In this document: one piece after another, positions 21,333 through 34,236 of the stretch
How positions within the stretch are numbered: position 1 is the stretch's first letter
Layout of the letters: the number at the start of each line of letters is the position of its first letter
Assembly: GCA_025531455.1 (NCBI GenBank)
Contig: JAMYHL010000019.1
Span: 62,001 to 126,000 of the forward strand
Reading direction: 5' to 3'
DNA from: Apiotrichum sp. Y4204
Taxonomy: Eukaryota > Basidiomycota > Tremellomycetes > Trichosporonales > Trichosporonaceae
Length of the DNA stretch: 64,000 bases
Program-made: the position numbers and the translations under genes
The notes under the pieces: model-generated
What the model was told of the DNA's origin: nothing
The model's input: the letters and a program-made list of their open reading frames with translations, nothing else
Databases searched by the model: none

Positions 21333-23130
21333 TCATCGCCATCCCGGCTTGAGGAGTTTTGAGAAACGGCTCTCGTGCGACTGCGGCTGTGGCGAGGGGC
21401 CACCGGGACTGGGCACGCGCGGCGGGATACTCGGGGGTCCTCCATACCCACTCGGACTGGGACTCAGGCGCCCGTTCGGGCTCGGGGTTTGCAAGCTGTG
21501 CCCGGAGTTGCCGCCGTTGGAGACTGGCGGTGAGGCAGGTTTGGAACCGCTGCCGTAGCTGCTCGTCGGCCGAGCCGCAGGTTTCTTCGGCGCAAGATCG
21601 GGAAGCTCAATGCGCGAGAGGTAGATTGCAAGGCGCTTCGGCGGCGTCCACGGCTGCTTAGTCCTGCCTGTTAGCTGGGAGTTGAATGAGTAGGGTAGTT
21701 TGCAACTCACGGAGGGTCGTCGAGCCTGATCACGCGCGGGCCCTTGGGCTCGGGATCCTCCTCCTCCGTCATGTAGCGGTGCAGCTCGGGGAGCATGTTG
21801 CGGTGCCTGAAGCGCTGGACGCCGAGGGACACCTCTGTTGCGCGCATGGCAGCCTCGGGCTGGCGCGACCGGATGATGATGAACAGCACATTGTCGTCCT
21901 GTGGGTGAGTTTGAACCGTGCAAGAAACAACTCACGGCAAGGAGGCGGTTGGCGCGGTTGATGTGGCCCTCGAGCTCAGTGTTCACGCCGACGAGCACCT
22001 CGCCGTCCTCCTCCTCCTGCAGCGTCTCGATGAGCTGCGGCGGCGGCGGAGGTGGCGGCGGGGGACTTGCGTGTTTTGGGGGGACGGGCGGACCTGATGG
22101 GTTCGCGCCTTGGGGTGGACGCACCGGAGGCGGTGCGGCGTTGCCGAATGACGGACGGCGCCCCGTCGTGTTCGACTGGATCGCTTGGGTGGGGCGGCTG
22201 ACTGCTGGAAGGGGCTGGCCATTCCGCAGCGCGTGCTTGATGTTGTGGGCGTCCTCAAGACACACGCAGCTGAGCCGTTAGCAGAGTTGAAATGGAGCTT
22301 TGCACGCACCTCATAGCCAACAACGTCTCAAGGCCGCGCACATCCTTGATCTCGGTGCCGAAGAAGCGCTCGAGGTTGTAGTGGAGGATCTGGAAATGGC
22401 TGCGCCGGCTGTCGTTGCCCGGGCGATAGAGACACACCTCGACATCTGGATCGCCACCGCGCTTCATCACGCAGCACAGATCCTTGCTCGTCGCGCCCGC
22501 CCGCTTCCACTTGTACTTGTTGCTGCTGTCAGCTAGGACTGGGATACCATCACCTACTCTTCAAAAGTGAAAGTCCACTCGAAACCGCTATGCTGTCAGT
22601 CATGACCTCACTCCCTCGGCGCCAGGCACTCGGCCACTCGGACCATCCGCCACCGATCGCCGAGTATCGCCGCTGCGACTGCACCGCACTCACAGCTTGC
22701 CGGTGAACTCGAAAGGAATATGCTCGTCCGGCCCATGCAGCTCGAGCCGCCGGCTGCGGAGCTTCTCCGACACAAAGCCTGCGCTCGCGAGGCGCGCGCC
22801 TGATAGTGCATCTGCCGGTCAGCGGTGCTGCGTGGTGGGCTCATTGTGATTGAGCATCGGAGGAATTGTGTCGAGGAGTGCTAGTCCATGATCGCGTCGG
22901 TTGCAACATGCAAGATCGCTTCACGCGCGTTGCCACCATTCACAGCCCAAACCATTCCCACAAGACTCACCATACAGCCCGGCGGCATAGTCCTCGCCCT
23001 CGCGCTTCTCGAGGAGTCGGACATATCGCTCGTCGCCCGTCGACCCGAGCGCGACGTTCTCGTTAAGCTTGAGGATGTTCCCGTCGCCGGGGATGAACGT
23101 GAGAGTGTACAGCGACTGGTCGCGGGACAT
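21333..23130 (-). CDS. Uncharacterised proline-rich protein with a conserved-looking N-terminal domain
   Basis: Seven exons (22971-23130, 22694-22811, 22558-22587, 22310-22522, 21936-22269, 21711-21898, 21333-21663) sum to 1,374 nt, giving 457 residues. Not recognised as a named family. The first ~180 residues look like one folded domain: LYTLTFIPGDGN, GLYDALSGARLASAGFVSEKL, FEWTFTFEDNKYKWKRAG and VEVCLYRPG, a beta-rich pattern loosely like tubby-like or DUF6593-type domains (weak inference). A proline-rich middle follows (PPPVRPP, PPVPPK, then a nine-proline run), giving SH3/WW-ligand motifs, then LDDPPTKQPWTPPKRLAIYL and a Ser/Pro/Gly-rich tail ending in a basic FSKLLKPGWR. There is no signal peptide or membrane helix. 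The third exon is only 30 nt. A scaffolding or adaptor role is possible but unproven. Confidence 0.75.
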
Positions 23131-24337
23131 GGTGGAGTGAAGGGCCGCCTACAACGAGGCGGTGTTAAGTGTTGATGTGGGTGGGTTCTTGGTGAAGTGG
23201 GCGGGTAATGTCGTCACTCTGTCTTTCGTCGCTCGTAGCTATCCTGTCGTCGTTGGTGTTGTTGTCGTCGCTATCGTCGTCGCTGTTCGTTCAGCGTCAC
23301 TATTCAATACGTCGATGGTCAATGATGAAGAGTAGAAATGTGCGAACAGACAATGCCAAATTGGGGTATGAGACAAGGCGGTGGAGGCCAGTGCAACACA
23401 ACTGCGCGTCGCATATCTATAATCTATGACTACTACCGTGCATGCTCCGTGACACTCCTGGGTGGCCTGGGTGGGTGAATGAACTAATAAACGCCGCCTT
23501 GCTGTGGTGAACCCCGAAAGCGATGCAGCCGTGACTACATGGGTAGAGCTGCGGACTGCAGTATTGCATGCTCGTCCCACCGCAAACGCGTCTCCGATCG
23601 GTTTGGGAGGCTTGGCGGCGCGGTGCACCAGGCACGGTTGTAGGGAAACTGGGCTGGCTAGTGCAGAGCTGCACAGAAACCTTACAGCCTACGAGCCCCG
23701 AACCCACCAGTCGCCAGCTGAAGACTCTACCTACCATTTATGGAACCCGGACAACTCTCAATGGTACGACAGTCCTTTCAAAGGCAAAGTGGGGACCGTG
23801 CGGCTCTGCTGCTTCTGTCTTTCTTCAGTGCTTCTCGAATGAATGTTCCGCCGGACCAGTGCTGGGATCTCCATCTTTTTCCCCTACGAGCTTCCCGCTT
23901 CCACCTCGTTCCGTTCCGCGTTCCGCTTTCTCTTCTCCAATCCTTCCACTGGCGCAGGTCGGTTATGCTTATGCGCTTACGACGTTTTCGCGTTCCCGCC
24001 ATTTGTCCTTGTGTGGCATTATTCCCGACGGACCGCGGTCGTTATGCTTCATTTTCGGAAACCAGTTCTGCTGCAGATTGGCGCGGCGGTGCCCGGGCAT
24101 GGCAGTGCGTACTCGGTTCATATAACTGGCCCAAACAATGTAATAGAGCTGAGACAGGCGGAGCCGGCGGTGCTGGGCCGCTGGGAACCTGTACAGTACA
24201 ACTGTACTGCATGTACTGCCCGCTCGATGAGACATGAGACACGCTGATCGTACACTGATTACGCTCGAACACGACCGCATTGCTCTGGATTCTATGATTG
24301 CATTGTGCATTGCGGCTATGACACGACCCTAAACCTC
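23131..24337. other. Intergenic region
   Basis: About 1.2 kb upstream of the gene at 21333-23130 and downstream of the ArAE_2/DUF2421 gene, both minus strand. A GTCGTC/GTTGTT-rich triplet patch lies at 23225-23290, probably in the leader. No gene recognised. Confidence 0.45.
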
Positions 24338-27300
24338 CTACACCCGCTGCATTGTCTCCCACCGCTGCTGCGCGAGATCAAAGCCGTCGAGCTCGCGCTC
24401 GCCGACGAGATCGAGAATGATGCGGTGCATCTGGTTGAGGCCCGCGAGGACGTGCATGTGCGCGATGAGAACCGTTGCGAAGAGCGCGAATTGCTCGTCC
24501 TGAAGTTAGAGAGTGCGGTCATGTGCAATGAAAGGGGTCACACGATCACGCGAGGTGACCAGCAATGTTTCTCAACCACCTGGGTAGACACTCACATGAC
24601 AAGTCTTCCAGTTCAGCACGCCACTGAACATCTCCCACAGTGCGCGGTCCGTGTTCAACATCAGCTGGTCCGTGTCCACGGTCAGACTCTCTCTGCTGTC
24701 CCCGGTCTGCTGGTCAGGGGCGGCAACCCCAGGGGCAAGTGTATCCGGCCGCAACGAGTCGCGGTCACGGCCCGAGTCACGGCCGACCGACACAGCAGAC
24801 GCATTGAGACCCAGGTTGTATCTGCTCCCCGGGCGCGAGCTGTGAATGAGAGCCCTTCCCCTGCGGTACATCAACAGGCGCTCAAAGATGGGAATCGTTG
24901 GGGGAAGGGGCAGGCCGGCGCGGAGCGAGTGCCGGAGAATGGCGAAGAGCGAGAAGCAGTCGGCGGTGAATGTTGGGTGAAGGATGTCGACACGGTCAGT
25001 CAGCACGTGGATCCACTTCTGGTTGAGCTGCGAGTATGTCGCCGACAGCGTCGCGAAGGAGGCGAGCATCGTTGTCTGCACCTCCAGCAACCCCTCATAG
25101 TTCTCTCTCGGCCAACGGCCCTTGAGCCCTGGTTCCGCCCTGCTGTTAGAAACTGCGACGCTCGTCAGACGTACTTTGCGAAAGCCATTCGCTGCTGAAT
25201 AACATTCAACCGGCCCTGTCATCAGCCCTGCTTTGTATTATCCACTCACAAAGATCTTGAGCAGCCGGTCGCGGTAGCGCGTACGCTTCAGCTCCAGTTC
25301 GGGGCGGTTTTCTTCGCTGCGCGAGAGCTCGAAAGCCGCGTTCTGAAGACCGAACAGTGCTCCGAGCTCCGCGATATTCTTGGAGAAGCCCTCGCGCACG
25401 AGTTTCTTGGCCGATACTGGACGCGGAAGGAGCACGACAATGAAGCCGGCGGCAAAACCTGGTTGTCAGCGGCAGATGTGATTGTATACTTACCAATGAC
25501 GACCAGTAGAGCACGCTTGCCAGCCAGTGCGGCGCCAGAGCCCGGATTGGTCAATGAGGGATAGTTCATATCCACCCAGGAGTATCCGACCACGAACTGG
25601 AATGAGCGCGGACCAGACATGTACAGCTACACTCTACTCACCACAACAGTAACAGTCGTCACGATCCAGAAGCCCATCTGCGGCAGTGGCGACGCGATGC
25701 GGACGAAGAGGAAGGGCGCGGTGAAGGCGACCTGAGGTCAGAATGGGAAGCGCGATATGGCACAGCCAAGAACAGCGTAACACTCACGGTTGCGATCACA
25801 ATACCATACGGGTTTCCGCTACCGTTCTGCGCGGCGATGTACCAGATGACCATACCGGCGACGACGCCAATCCCCGTTCCAAGGATACGCCAGAGCATGT
25901 TGGACAGCTGCTCGCCGGCCATGATGCCGAGACCCGTCTGCGCCATAATAAGTGCCCAGAGCCCACGGTTCTCGTAGTAGAACTTTGCGCTCGAATGGCA
26001 CACGGCAGGTACCCACAACGCGATGGACACAACGCCGTAGCGCAACGCATAGATACCGTTCGGGCCGGTGAGGCCACAGATAACGGCATTGATAAGGCGT
26101 GCCGTCTTCTGGAAGACATTGGTTGGGTCGCGCGCATCGGGGTCACGTCCTGTTGTCAGAATTCGATTCAGTAGCACAAGACTCACGCCACTGGTGACGC
26201 CGCCGCGCCTTTTTCGACCGCTTCTCGTCCACGTCGTCCTCGTTCAGCTCCCTATCCTCGACCTGCTCATTGTCCTCTAGCGGCTCATTCATATTCACGC
26301 CGCCGACGGTGTAATCGTTATCGCCCACCTCGGAGTCGTTGGCATTCGCGACGACCGTCTGCACCCAGCGTCCGGGGAACTGGAGCTTGTTGCGCGGCGT
26401 GCTGAGCTCGATGACGCGCACGAGCTCGAGATAGTCCAGGAGCTCGACGCAGAAACTGATCAGCGACGACGTAAACACAAAGCAGCGGAAGAGGGAGCGC
26501 ACACCCGAAAAGAGGTGCTTTTCCACGACTGGGCGGACCTCGCCAGTCACAGGATCGAAGAGGTGCTCAAAGCGTCGCAGGAGGATGAAATGCTTTGAGG
26601 AGCGGAACTCTTCGAGGACCGTCGCGAGGCGTTCGCGCGCCGCGTCGCGAGACGCTGTCGTTGGGGCATCGGCGGGCGGTTTGCGCCACCGCGTCTTGTT
26701 TATCATGTTCAGCCAGGCGATCGCGCCGCCCAGCGCCTCCTCGGCCGCCTTTCGCAGTTCCGCAGTCGACGATGCCAGCTCGGGCATCAGGCGCTCAAGG
26801 CTCTGGCCAGACGTGTACTCGCTCTCAAACGACTCGATCGCTTCCTTCTTCGCCCCCGAGGTGTGGTGCGGCAGCGGCTTGGCCTGATACTGCTGGAAGC
26901 CCTGGTATCGCTCCTCGACCATAATCTGCGTGTGAGGAAGAACCCAGCGAAAGTTACACAACAAACTTACCACAAACGAACCCAGACTCAACGCACGGTG
27001 ACCGAGCGACTGGGTCTTGTTGATGAGCTCGCCGAGCTGGCCGGCACTGATGCGCCCACGCGAGATCTCGAGATGGAGCATCTTGGACATGGCGACGAGA
27101 CTTGACGACGCGCCCGCAAACCCCTTGCGCAGCGCCTCGGCGCGCGTCGCGAGTCCGGTCCATTCCGGGTGGTTGGTCGGACTTGTGCGAAGCACAGTGT
27201 CCTGCAGCTTGAGGAGGCCGTTGATCGGGCCGAGCCCGCCCTCGATCAGAGCGTTCAGCACTAGATGATTAAGCGATTCGGGGAAGAATACCACCGTGCA

Positions 27301-28466
27301 CACCAGCCCGCACGCCATGAACGTTGCGGCGGGAGTGAGGAGGGTTTTCTGCCGTCAGCTGCGGGGATTCAAGTAAGCGTGAACGCACAGCAAGAATGTA
27401 GTTTGCCATTGGGAAGAGAGGTCCAAAGGTCGTCATCACTGGGCGTGAGTCGGGAATCTACCTTCACGATACCAGACACCACTTACTGTCAAGGATGATA
27501 GTCCCGAAAACCGAGAGCAGGATCCTACTCATAAGCATAACACGATATACACTAAACACACAGTTTAGGGCGCTTTGCACGCAGCCACGCGAAGGTATAC
27601 GAGCCGATAAAGAGGAAGACGCCAATAATTGCGGATGAGCGGGGGTCGAGGAACGCGCCGGCGAAGATGCTCTTCTGCACTGCACGTCAGGCGGCGTCGG
27701 GGGCATGACTCACTGTTAATAGCGGGCGGGAGATTGGGATTCCATCTGAAGAAATCAGTAGGTGCTCCGGAGAGGGGAAGTCGTCTCTCATGCCACTCAC
27801 GACGCCTGCTGTTGCTGTAGCTGGCTCTGGAACCGCGCTTGGTTGCGCAAACTGAGTCCCGCCGCCCAGCCCGCCGCACCCCACGCCCAGCCGAGCAGCA
27901 TGCCGATGCCGACGGTCAGCATCGCAAAGAGGAAGATACTGAGAGGCATGGAGGGCGTGAGCATGCATCCGAGGATGAGGCCGAAGAAGGCCGCCGGGCC
28001 GAGGGCGTCGAGCGCTGCGAGTTAGTTAGGAGCTGGTCGGGCTGTGTAGTATGAGACGAAAGCCAAACAGGTCGAGCACGTTGGCGGGGCCGCTCTCGTT
28101 TGTCGTCCGCTTCTGTTTGCCACCATCCGCCTGGTTCTTCTGTTGAAACTCACACTTCTGCGCGACCATCAGGACAGTCATAGCCGTGATGGCGACAAGG
28201 CTGCGGAAAAAGTTCTTCCAGTGCCGCCGCGAATGGAGCGCCTTGACAAGCCATGGGGGCAGCATCGCCTCGGTGCGCGCCAGTATTGATCGCTTGGCGG
28301 GAGGAGCGCCGGTGGTCTCTGGCGCCGACCGCGTGTTCTTCTCCTGCAGCGGTGCGTTGGGAGTCCCGTTGCCATTGCCGGTGCCGTTTGCCGCGGGATC
28401 GGGGTGGATGCCGTCGCCGTTTGCCGGGACGCCGTCTTTCTCCTGCATCTCGGAACCGGTGGTCAT
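24338..28466 (-). CDS. ArAE_2/DUF2421 large membrane protein (fungal BSD2/Brefeldin-A-sensitivity-related, FUSC-like)
   Basis: A many-exon gene of roughly 1,100 residues. The start ATG (28464-28466) opens a soluble Asn/Gly/Pro-rich N-terminus. Then come two blocks of membrane helices of the aromatic-acid-exporter/FUSC type, separated by a large soluble part. The first block has KNFFRSLVAITAMTVLM, GPAAFFGLILGCML and ATFMACGLVCTVVFFPES. The soluble part includes EERYQGFQQY and FRSSKHFILLRRFEHLFDPV. The second block has NRGLWALIMAQTGLGIMAGEQ and LGTGIGVVAGMVIWYIA. A C-terminal DUF2421-like domain ends in QQRWETMQRV. The order ArAE_2_N - FUSC - DUF2421 is standard for this fungal family. A transport role (weak acids or aromatic compounds) is inferred from the superfamily only. 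It is among the longest and most intron-rich genes here; introns are mostly about 45-60 nt and one near 28025-28150 is longer. Confidence 0.85.
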
Positions 28467-29213
28467 GTTGAGGAGAGAGGTAGGGTAGTCACCCGCAAGA
28501 CGCCGAGACAAGCCACAAGAGGATGAGATGTAGAGGTGTGGAAGTTTTGCAAGGTTTGTTGTCAACTCATCTCCTGCATCGACCTGGTACCACTTGTAGC
28601 CGACGACTGGTGGTGCTTCATCCTGCCGTGATCGTGAAATGTTTTGGTGAGACCCGCACGACAGAGGCACGAAGAGCCAGCCGTGGAATCTTACCCCGGA
28701 CTGCCCGAGCAAGAGGACCGAGTTCGGGCCGAGACCCGTGTTGCTTCGTTGCTGATGCACAGCTGATCGCGGCGCGGGTCCCGCTGCGGAGCTGGATCAA
28801 ACGGCTCTGCATTCATGCAGAGGACTCGTTTCGGCAGACGATAAACAATCTAGTACCCGGGCAAAGCAGCGAAGGACAGGCAGGTAGATGTGTATGACGT
28901 GATGCAGCTTCCGGATCGGCAGGAGAGAATAAGGGACGAAGGGGCGCACGGTTATTTCAGGAGCAATAAGAAAAAGGAGGTCTAATGAATAGATCGTCAG
29001 GGAGCAGAATACACTTTTTAATCAGCGGAACCAAAAGCACGTGGTACACGTGGCACCCAAACATAGCTGTTGGGCCATGTTGGGCTTCGATGATCACACA
29101 ACTTGAGTGCTCGAGCACGAACACCAACCTCGAAATGTTATGGCCACCCACGGCCATTAACATCTTTGTCACTCATCCACCAATTGTTCCGTCTAACCCA
29201 CACCCGACCCGCC
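28467..29213. other. Divergent promoter region
   Basis: 747 bp between the ArAE_2/DUF2421 gene (-) and the RRM gene (+). No coding frame or repeat of note. Confidence 0.45.
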
Positions 29214-29897
29214 ATGGACGCCGCCGGACCATCAAAACGCACGACGGTGTACGTCGCGGGCTTCGCGCCGCAGGTCGACGAGCAGCAGCTCCTCGATGCG
29301 TTCGTCACATTCGGTGATATCCTCGACATCAGTCTCCCGAGCGAACACGATGGTGAGTGTAGGTGCGAGTGCTTTGGATCAGCTCTTCTCTGGGAGGCAA
29401 ACGTCGGTCTCGGAGGTCCTTGACATTTAAAGTGACCTGTTTGGCGGCCGGGCGATCGGACTCGGACGCCCGATCGAAAGCCCGGGCTCAATTTCCATCC
29501 GCAGCTCCTAGCTCTTTCTGACGGCAGACGGAAAACACCGCGGGTACGCGTTCATCACCTTTTCGGACGCGGGCGACGCGCAGGACGCGATTGACAACTA
29601 CGACCTCAACGAGCTGCCGGGGTACCGCGGCCAGGGCAAGTTTCTCAAGTGCAGCCTTGCGCAGCCGAACAAGTATGGTGCTGTCGGGGGCGCGGGCGGC
29701 GCGGGCGGGCGAAATGACCGTGCTGGTGAGTATACGAGATGGAGGGCTCGATTGGGGACCTATCGGCACTGCGGTGAGGGAAGACGCTGACGACAGTCTG
29801 GGAATCCGAGGAATGGCTCAAGGAGCATGCGCAGGGCACCGGGGCAGGTGTGGGAGAGGCTGCGCCAGCCAACGGGGAAGTGAATGGAGATGCCTAA
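29214..29897 (+). CDS. RRM protein resembling the N-terminal half of cyclophilin E (PPIE/Cyp33)
   Basis: Three exons (29214-29352, 29528-29725, 29797-29897; 438 nt, 145 residues). A single RNA-recognition motif: RNP2 is TVYVAGFA and RNP1 is KHRGYAFITF. The rest of the fold runs through DAIDNYDLNELPG and KFLKCSLAQPNK. After a Gly/Ala-rich hinge comes AVWESEEWLKEH, matching the W-x-x-E/D-WL element that follows the RRM in PPIE. In animals that segment links to a cyclophilin isomerase domain; here the protein stops, so it is the RRM portion alone. A role in pre-mRNA splicing complexes is inferred by homology. The gene is compact and ends 176 bp from the converging UBA1. Confidence 0.85.
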
Positions 29898-30073
29898 GTG
29901 AAGAGGGTCTGAGGGATTGGGAAGATTCGAGAGTTCTGAGAGTTCGGGCGCCTTAGAGACTTGCACAGCAGACATGTATTCAGTATTCCTCCACATCGAA
30001 TCCATTTGCACCACAGGCTGCGCGTCACTCTACTGTCCGCTGACTGCATATATTCTGCTACCTAACAAACACT

Positions 30074-33000
30074 CTACGGAAGCTTGATGAGGAGGTAAGG
30101 CACCTCGACGTCCTCGCCCTCGCTGTCGTTGGCCATGACCTCGACGAGGAGGCTCTTCTGCCACGACGGGAGCGGCTTTTTGCTGACCTCCTCCACCAAC
30201 GCCGAAATGTGCTTGGGCAGACGCTCGGCCGCCTTCTTGGGCGGGGTGAACGCAGACCACAACATCGACACACCCTGCGACACCATGACAAGCTCAAGCT
30301 GGTGCTTGTTCTGGAACCAGTCGATTATCTCCTGCAGTGTGGGGTCGCCGTTGATCTCGAAGCGGTCCCACAGCGTCCAGTCCTTGCCGTTGTACGACTG
30401 CTTGGCGGCGGCGATCGGCTCAGAGAAGCCAAAGAAGGGAAGGGCAAGGTTGACGAAGCCATTCTTGTACGCCTCCAGGTCGTTCTTGCCGTCGATGATC
30501 TTGTACAGCTCAAGGCAGACGAGACCGACAGCAAGGGCGGTGGTGGTGGCAATGGCGGGAATGATCTTGCCAGCAATAAGCTTGGTCTTGTGGCGATCGG
30601 CCTCGGTGATGGCGTAGTTGCGCGCACGCAGGTTGGATGCGGCGGTGATGAAGTCAATGTGGTGGTTGCTGTCGTCGTCCTTCTCAAAGTCGGCAGGCTG
30701 CAGACGGAAGCCAGCAAGCGACGATGGCGACGGAAGAGCCGACACAATCTTGTTGATGTCCTCTCCATCGTCCTCCTCGTTGGCGACGGGGTCGTTCTCG
30801 TTGATCTGGATCTTGACACCGCTCTTGGGAGTGAACTTGGGAACCTCAAAGTTCTCGAGTGCCCGACGGAAGACCGCAGGATCCCGCTCGCCCTTCAGGC
30901 CGTAAGTGTAGGCATGAAGGTTGGCGGCGGCCATAAGGTAGGCGAAGTCAAGGGGCTGCCGTCAGTAAAATAACAAGAAACACGACTCACGTCCTCAATG
31001 TCAAACTTCAGAGCGTCCGGGGCACGCTTCGGGCCCGACCAGAAGGGGGTACCGTTGCTGTTCATCTGGTCCTTGGGAAGGTTGAACAGCAGCTGGTTGA
31101 TCTCGTTGACGTAGTCGTGCTCGAACTGGAGACGGGCCCACTGGATGCACTCGGCGAACGTAGTCGGGCGGGTGACGAGGTAGCGCTCAATCTGCTTGAG
31201 CTGCTCGTGGTGCTGGCCCGAGCTCTTGAGAGTGGTCTCAACAAAGTTGGGCTGCGAGAGGTAGAGGTTGACGGTTTGCGGGGGGTTGACGAAAAGGGCG
31301 TCAAAGGCTTCACGTGCCCACTGGATGGTGTGCTCAATGGCGTTGGGGAAGTTCTTGACGGTGCACGAGGGGATGGACTTCTCCGGAGGGTCCTGCGAGG
31401 ACGAGTACGACTCGGTGAGGAAGGGAATGACGACCTGAGTGTTGGCCTTGGTGCCGAGGGTACCGGACTCGAGGAGGGGCTTCTGGTAGAAGACACAGCG
31501 ACGGTCCATGTACTGGCGGGCGGCGACGTTGTCGAGGGCGTTGGTAACGCAGTCGAGCTTGCCGAAGAAGGCGTCACCGAAAGTCTGCTCAGTCTCGGGA
31601 CCGACACGCTCCTGGTAGGTCGTGATGTGGCCCTGAAGCTCCGGGTTCATGGCCATGACGGCACCGGCGGCAGAGTCGGCCTTGAACTTGCCAACGTCCT
31701 TGGCACGGAAGAGGAACTGACGGTTGAGATTCGACTTCTCGATGGTGTCAAGGTCGGTGACAATGATGGAACCGTCCGCTCCGGTGGCAAGACCCATCAT
31801 GGCCCAGTTCTTGAGCATCTCACATCCAATGGCACCGGAACCGACAAGGAACTGCTTGTTGTTGGTGATCTTCTCGTGGAAGGTCTTGCCAAACACCGCA
31901 ATCTGGCCGTCGTAACGCGATCCGGTAGGCTTGCACTCGTCCTCAGTGGGCTCCTGGGATGGAAGCGACTCGAGCGAGTCAAAGTACATGCTCTGCTGCA
32001 TGGGGTGGAACTTGGCGGAAACCGACTTGAGAACCTCCTGGGCGACGAAACCACCGATGACAGCGACCATGGGCGAGAGGTCACCGGTGGCCTGGTAAGC
32101 AAGAGCCGTGAGGACCTTCTCATCAAGGTCACCCTCGCCAGCCGCGGAAGAGTGGATCTCCTTCGCGAGGGCGACAACAGCGGCGGCATCGGCGGCGTTG
32201 CGGGGAGCGGGCAGGCGGCCCTCCTTCTCGAAGAAGCTCGAGAGCGCCTGGAAACCAACGTGCAAGGTGGTGGGGCGGTCCCACTTGGCAAAGTCGGTGA
32301 TGAAGAGCTCGGGCTGGGTGAGGCTCTCCTTGAGCGACTTGAAGTGCAGGATCTTGGGCATCTTGACCTGAGTGAAAAGACCGCCCGACTTGTAGGAGCC
32401 GAGACCCTGCGTGTTGCCGATCGAGAAGGTGTAGGGGCCTGATATCAGCATGCTGGAATCACCAGGACAACGTACCCTTGACGGTGACCTTGCGAGGCTC
32501 CGCATCGTTAAGCGCGTCCATGCCCTTGACCTCAGTAAACGTGACAAAGTCACCATCCTCGAGGCCGTGGCGGGTCTCGTCGAGACAGGTGACAAGCGCG
32601 TCCTCGCCCTCCTCAATGTGGACAACCATGCCGCTCATAGGGTTCTCTCCGGTGGGGTCGGCACAGGCAAAGTCGTTGCCAAAGTCGTTGAACACGGAGC
32701 CGAAGAGACCGCGCACGTCCGCGGCAATGAAGTAGATGCCCTTGCTGCGGGCGAACTCGTTAATCTCGAGCTGCTTCGAAAGAGTGGTGTTGGTGAGGAC
32801 AACGACCTGAGTTGTTAGTGAGTCAGCTGGGTCTGGTAACCTACCTGGTAAGGAGCAACCATCTCCGGGGTGATCTCTCCCTCACCCTCGAGGACCTTGA
32901 CGGGGGTATACGCGTTGAGCTCAGCAAGACGCGGGCCAGTGACCTGGGCGCGCGGCTTGCCAATGTCCTCCTCGCGCAGGAAGAACTGCGCTTGTCAGCA

Positions 33001-33580
33001 TGTACATCTACGCTGCGTCTCGGTTCCATGTCTAGGCCGGCGCACGGCTCCCAAAGAAGCCGCATTGTACGTTTGTGGAATGGTATCATCCATTGGCCAC
33101 CACAAACGCCGAGAGAATCACTACGCACCTGCGTGCTGAGGTCCGCAACCTCCACAGGGGCGGGGTCGTAGATGGTCACGCTCTTGACACCGGCAAGAGC
33201 GACATTCTTGGCTGATTGTCAGCTGCAAGTGGTTACACACGAGCTTACCAATCTCGATACCGAGGCCCTTCATGCCGACCACGAGAACATTCGAGCTCGC
33301 CATCTTCTTCATCGCTGGCTGTCAGCAAGGCCCAGGACTAATATCACGACAACGACTAACCCTCGTGTCCGAGGACATAACTGCGGCGTCAGTTTCTGTT
33401 CAATAGATTCAGGTCCAACTCACAGCTGACGAGAGTAGAGGCTCTCTTCCTGTGTCAGTCATCGAGCTCAAACAGCGTTCAGTTCGCTTACCATCGACTG
33501 CAACGTCAGCGCTGTTCAGTATGACACTCGGGGGACGTACTCTGGTCACCGGCGGGGTCGACCTCCATTGCGGACGCCAT
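30074..33580 (-). CDS. UBA1: Ubiquitin-activating enzyme E1
   Basis: Activates ubiquitin with ATP and loads it as a thioester for E2 enzymes, at the head of the whole ubiquitin pathway (nucleus and cytoplasm). Conserved features in order: DESLYSRQLYVLGHEAM, the first adenylation-like fold (VLVVGMKGLG), FVTFTEVKGM, the active adenylation domain (VGSGAIGCEMLKNWAM, TDLDTIEKSNLNRQFLFR), and the catalytic Cys in IPSCTVKNFPN (codon at 31363-31365). The C-terminal ubiquitin-fold domain ends PYLLIKLP. Length is about 1,020 residues, normal for E1. The ATG at 33578-33580 is followed by several very small 5' exons, including a 6-nt microexon at 33492-33497 and a 20-nt exon near 33360; most of the coding sequence lies in two large 3' exons. 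Confidence 0.95.
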
Positions 33581-34236
33581 GGTACGGATAGCAGACGGGG
33601 TGGAGGGGAAGAAGGGGTAGAGTGAGGAGATGCACGCGTCGGTGGTCTAATTCGCGCGCAGGAACTCGTACAGCCTAGGTGTCGGTGAAGTAGCTGCGGA
33701 GAGTATCTGATAATCTGGTAATGGTATGAACCAGAAGGAAGTGTTTGTTGATAAAAATCTGTGACGACGTGATGTCGATGTGGATGTTGTTGAGATGTGT
33801 TGCCAGCAACGGCGTGTGAGCAAGCGCAAGCAAGCAAGCACAACTGCGGCATGCAAGGGGGTGAGTGTCTGTGCGGGGCAGTGGCGGTGGAAGGCAATGG
33901 AAACGATGACGAATAACACTCCCACGCGTGCATTCCGTTGAAAAACAGCATGACAGCACCCTTGGCGCGCGGTAACGACAGACCTCCACCGGCTCCACCT
34001 CCAGTTGTGAAGTGTGTGAAGTGCGCGGAGTACAATGAGAGCTGAGCGCTGCGCTAGCGCTGAGCGCGCTGAGCGCTGAGCCTGCGTGATGTATGCGTGA
34101 GCATCCCGTGCGGTCATGGGTAATATGAGTAATCACCCTGTGCATGCTGCAGTTGGGATAAGACATGGAGGGGCATATGCATAACGTTCAGAGTACAGGG
34201 ATACATGTACGCATCTAGATAATGTGGTCGCGATAA
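33581..34236. other. UBA1 upstream region
   Basis: 656 bp between the start of UBA1 and the end of the F-box gene, both minus strand. On the minus strand the part near UBA1 is C/T-rich, as expected for a leader. A palindrome-rich cluster at 34041-34080 is listed separately. Confidence 0.5.
34041..34080. repeat. AGCGCT palindrome cluster
   Basis: Within 40 bp, AGCGCT occurs at 34045, 34056 and 34072, with a related GCGCGCT at 34064, embedded in GCTGAGCGCT-type direct repeats. It lies about 460-500 bp upstream of the UBA1 ATG. It could be a protein-binding cluster or simple-repeat expansion. Confidence 0.4.

Noticed and set aside
31117..32442. 441-codon plus-strand open frame
   Set aside because: Antisense to the conserved UBA1 exon; translation is an artefact of E1 codon use.
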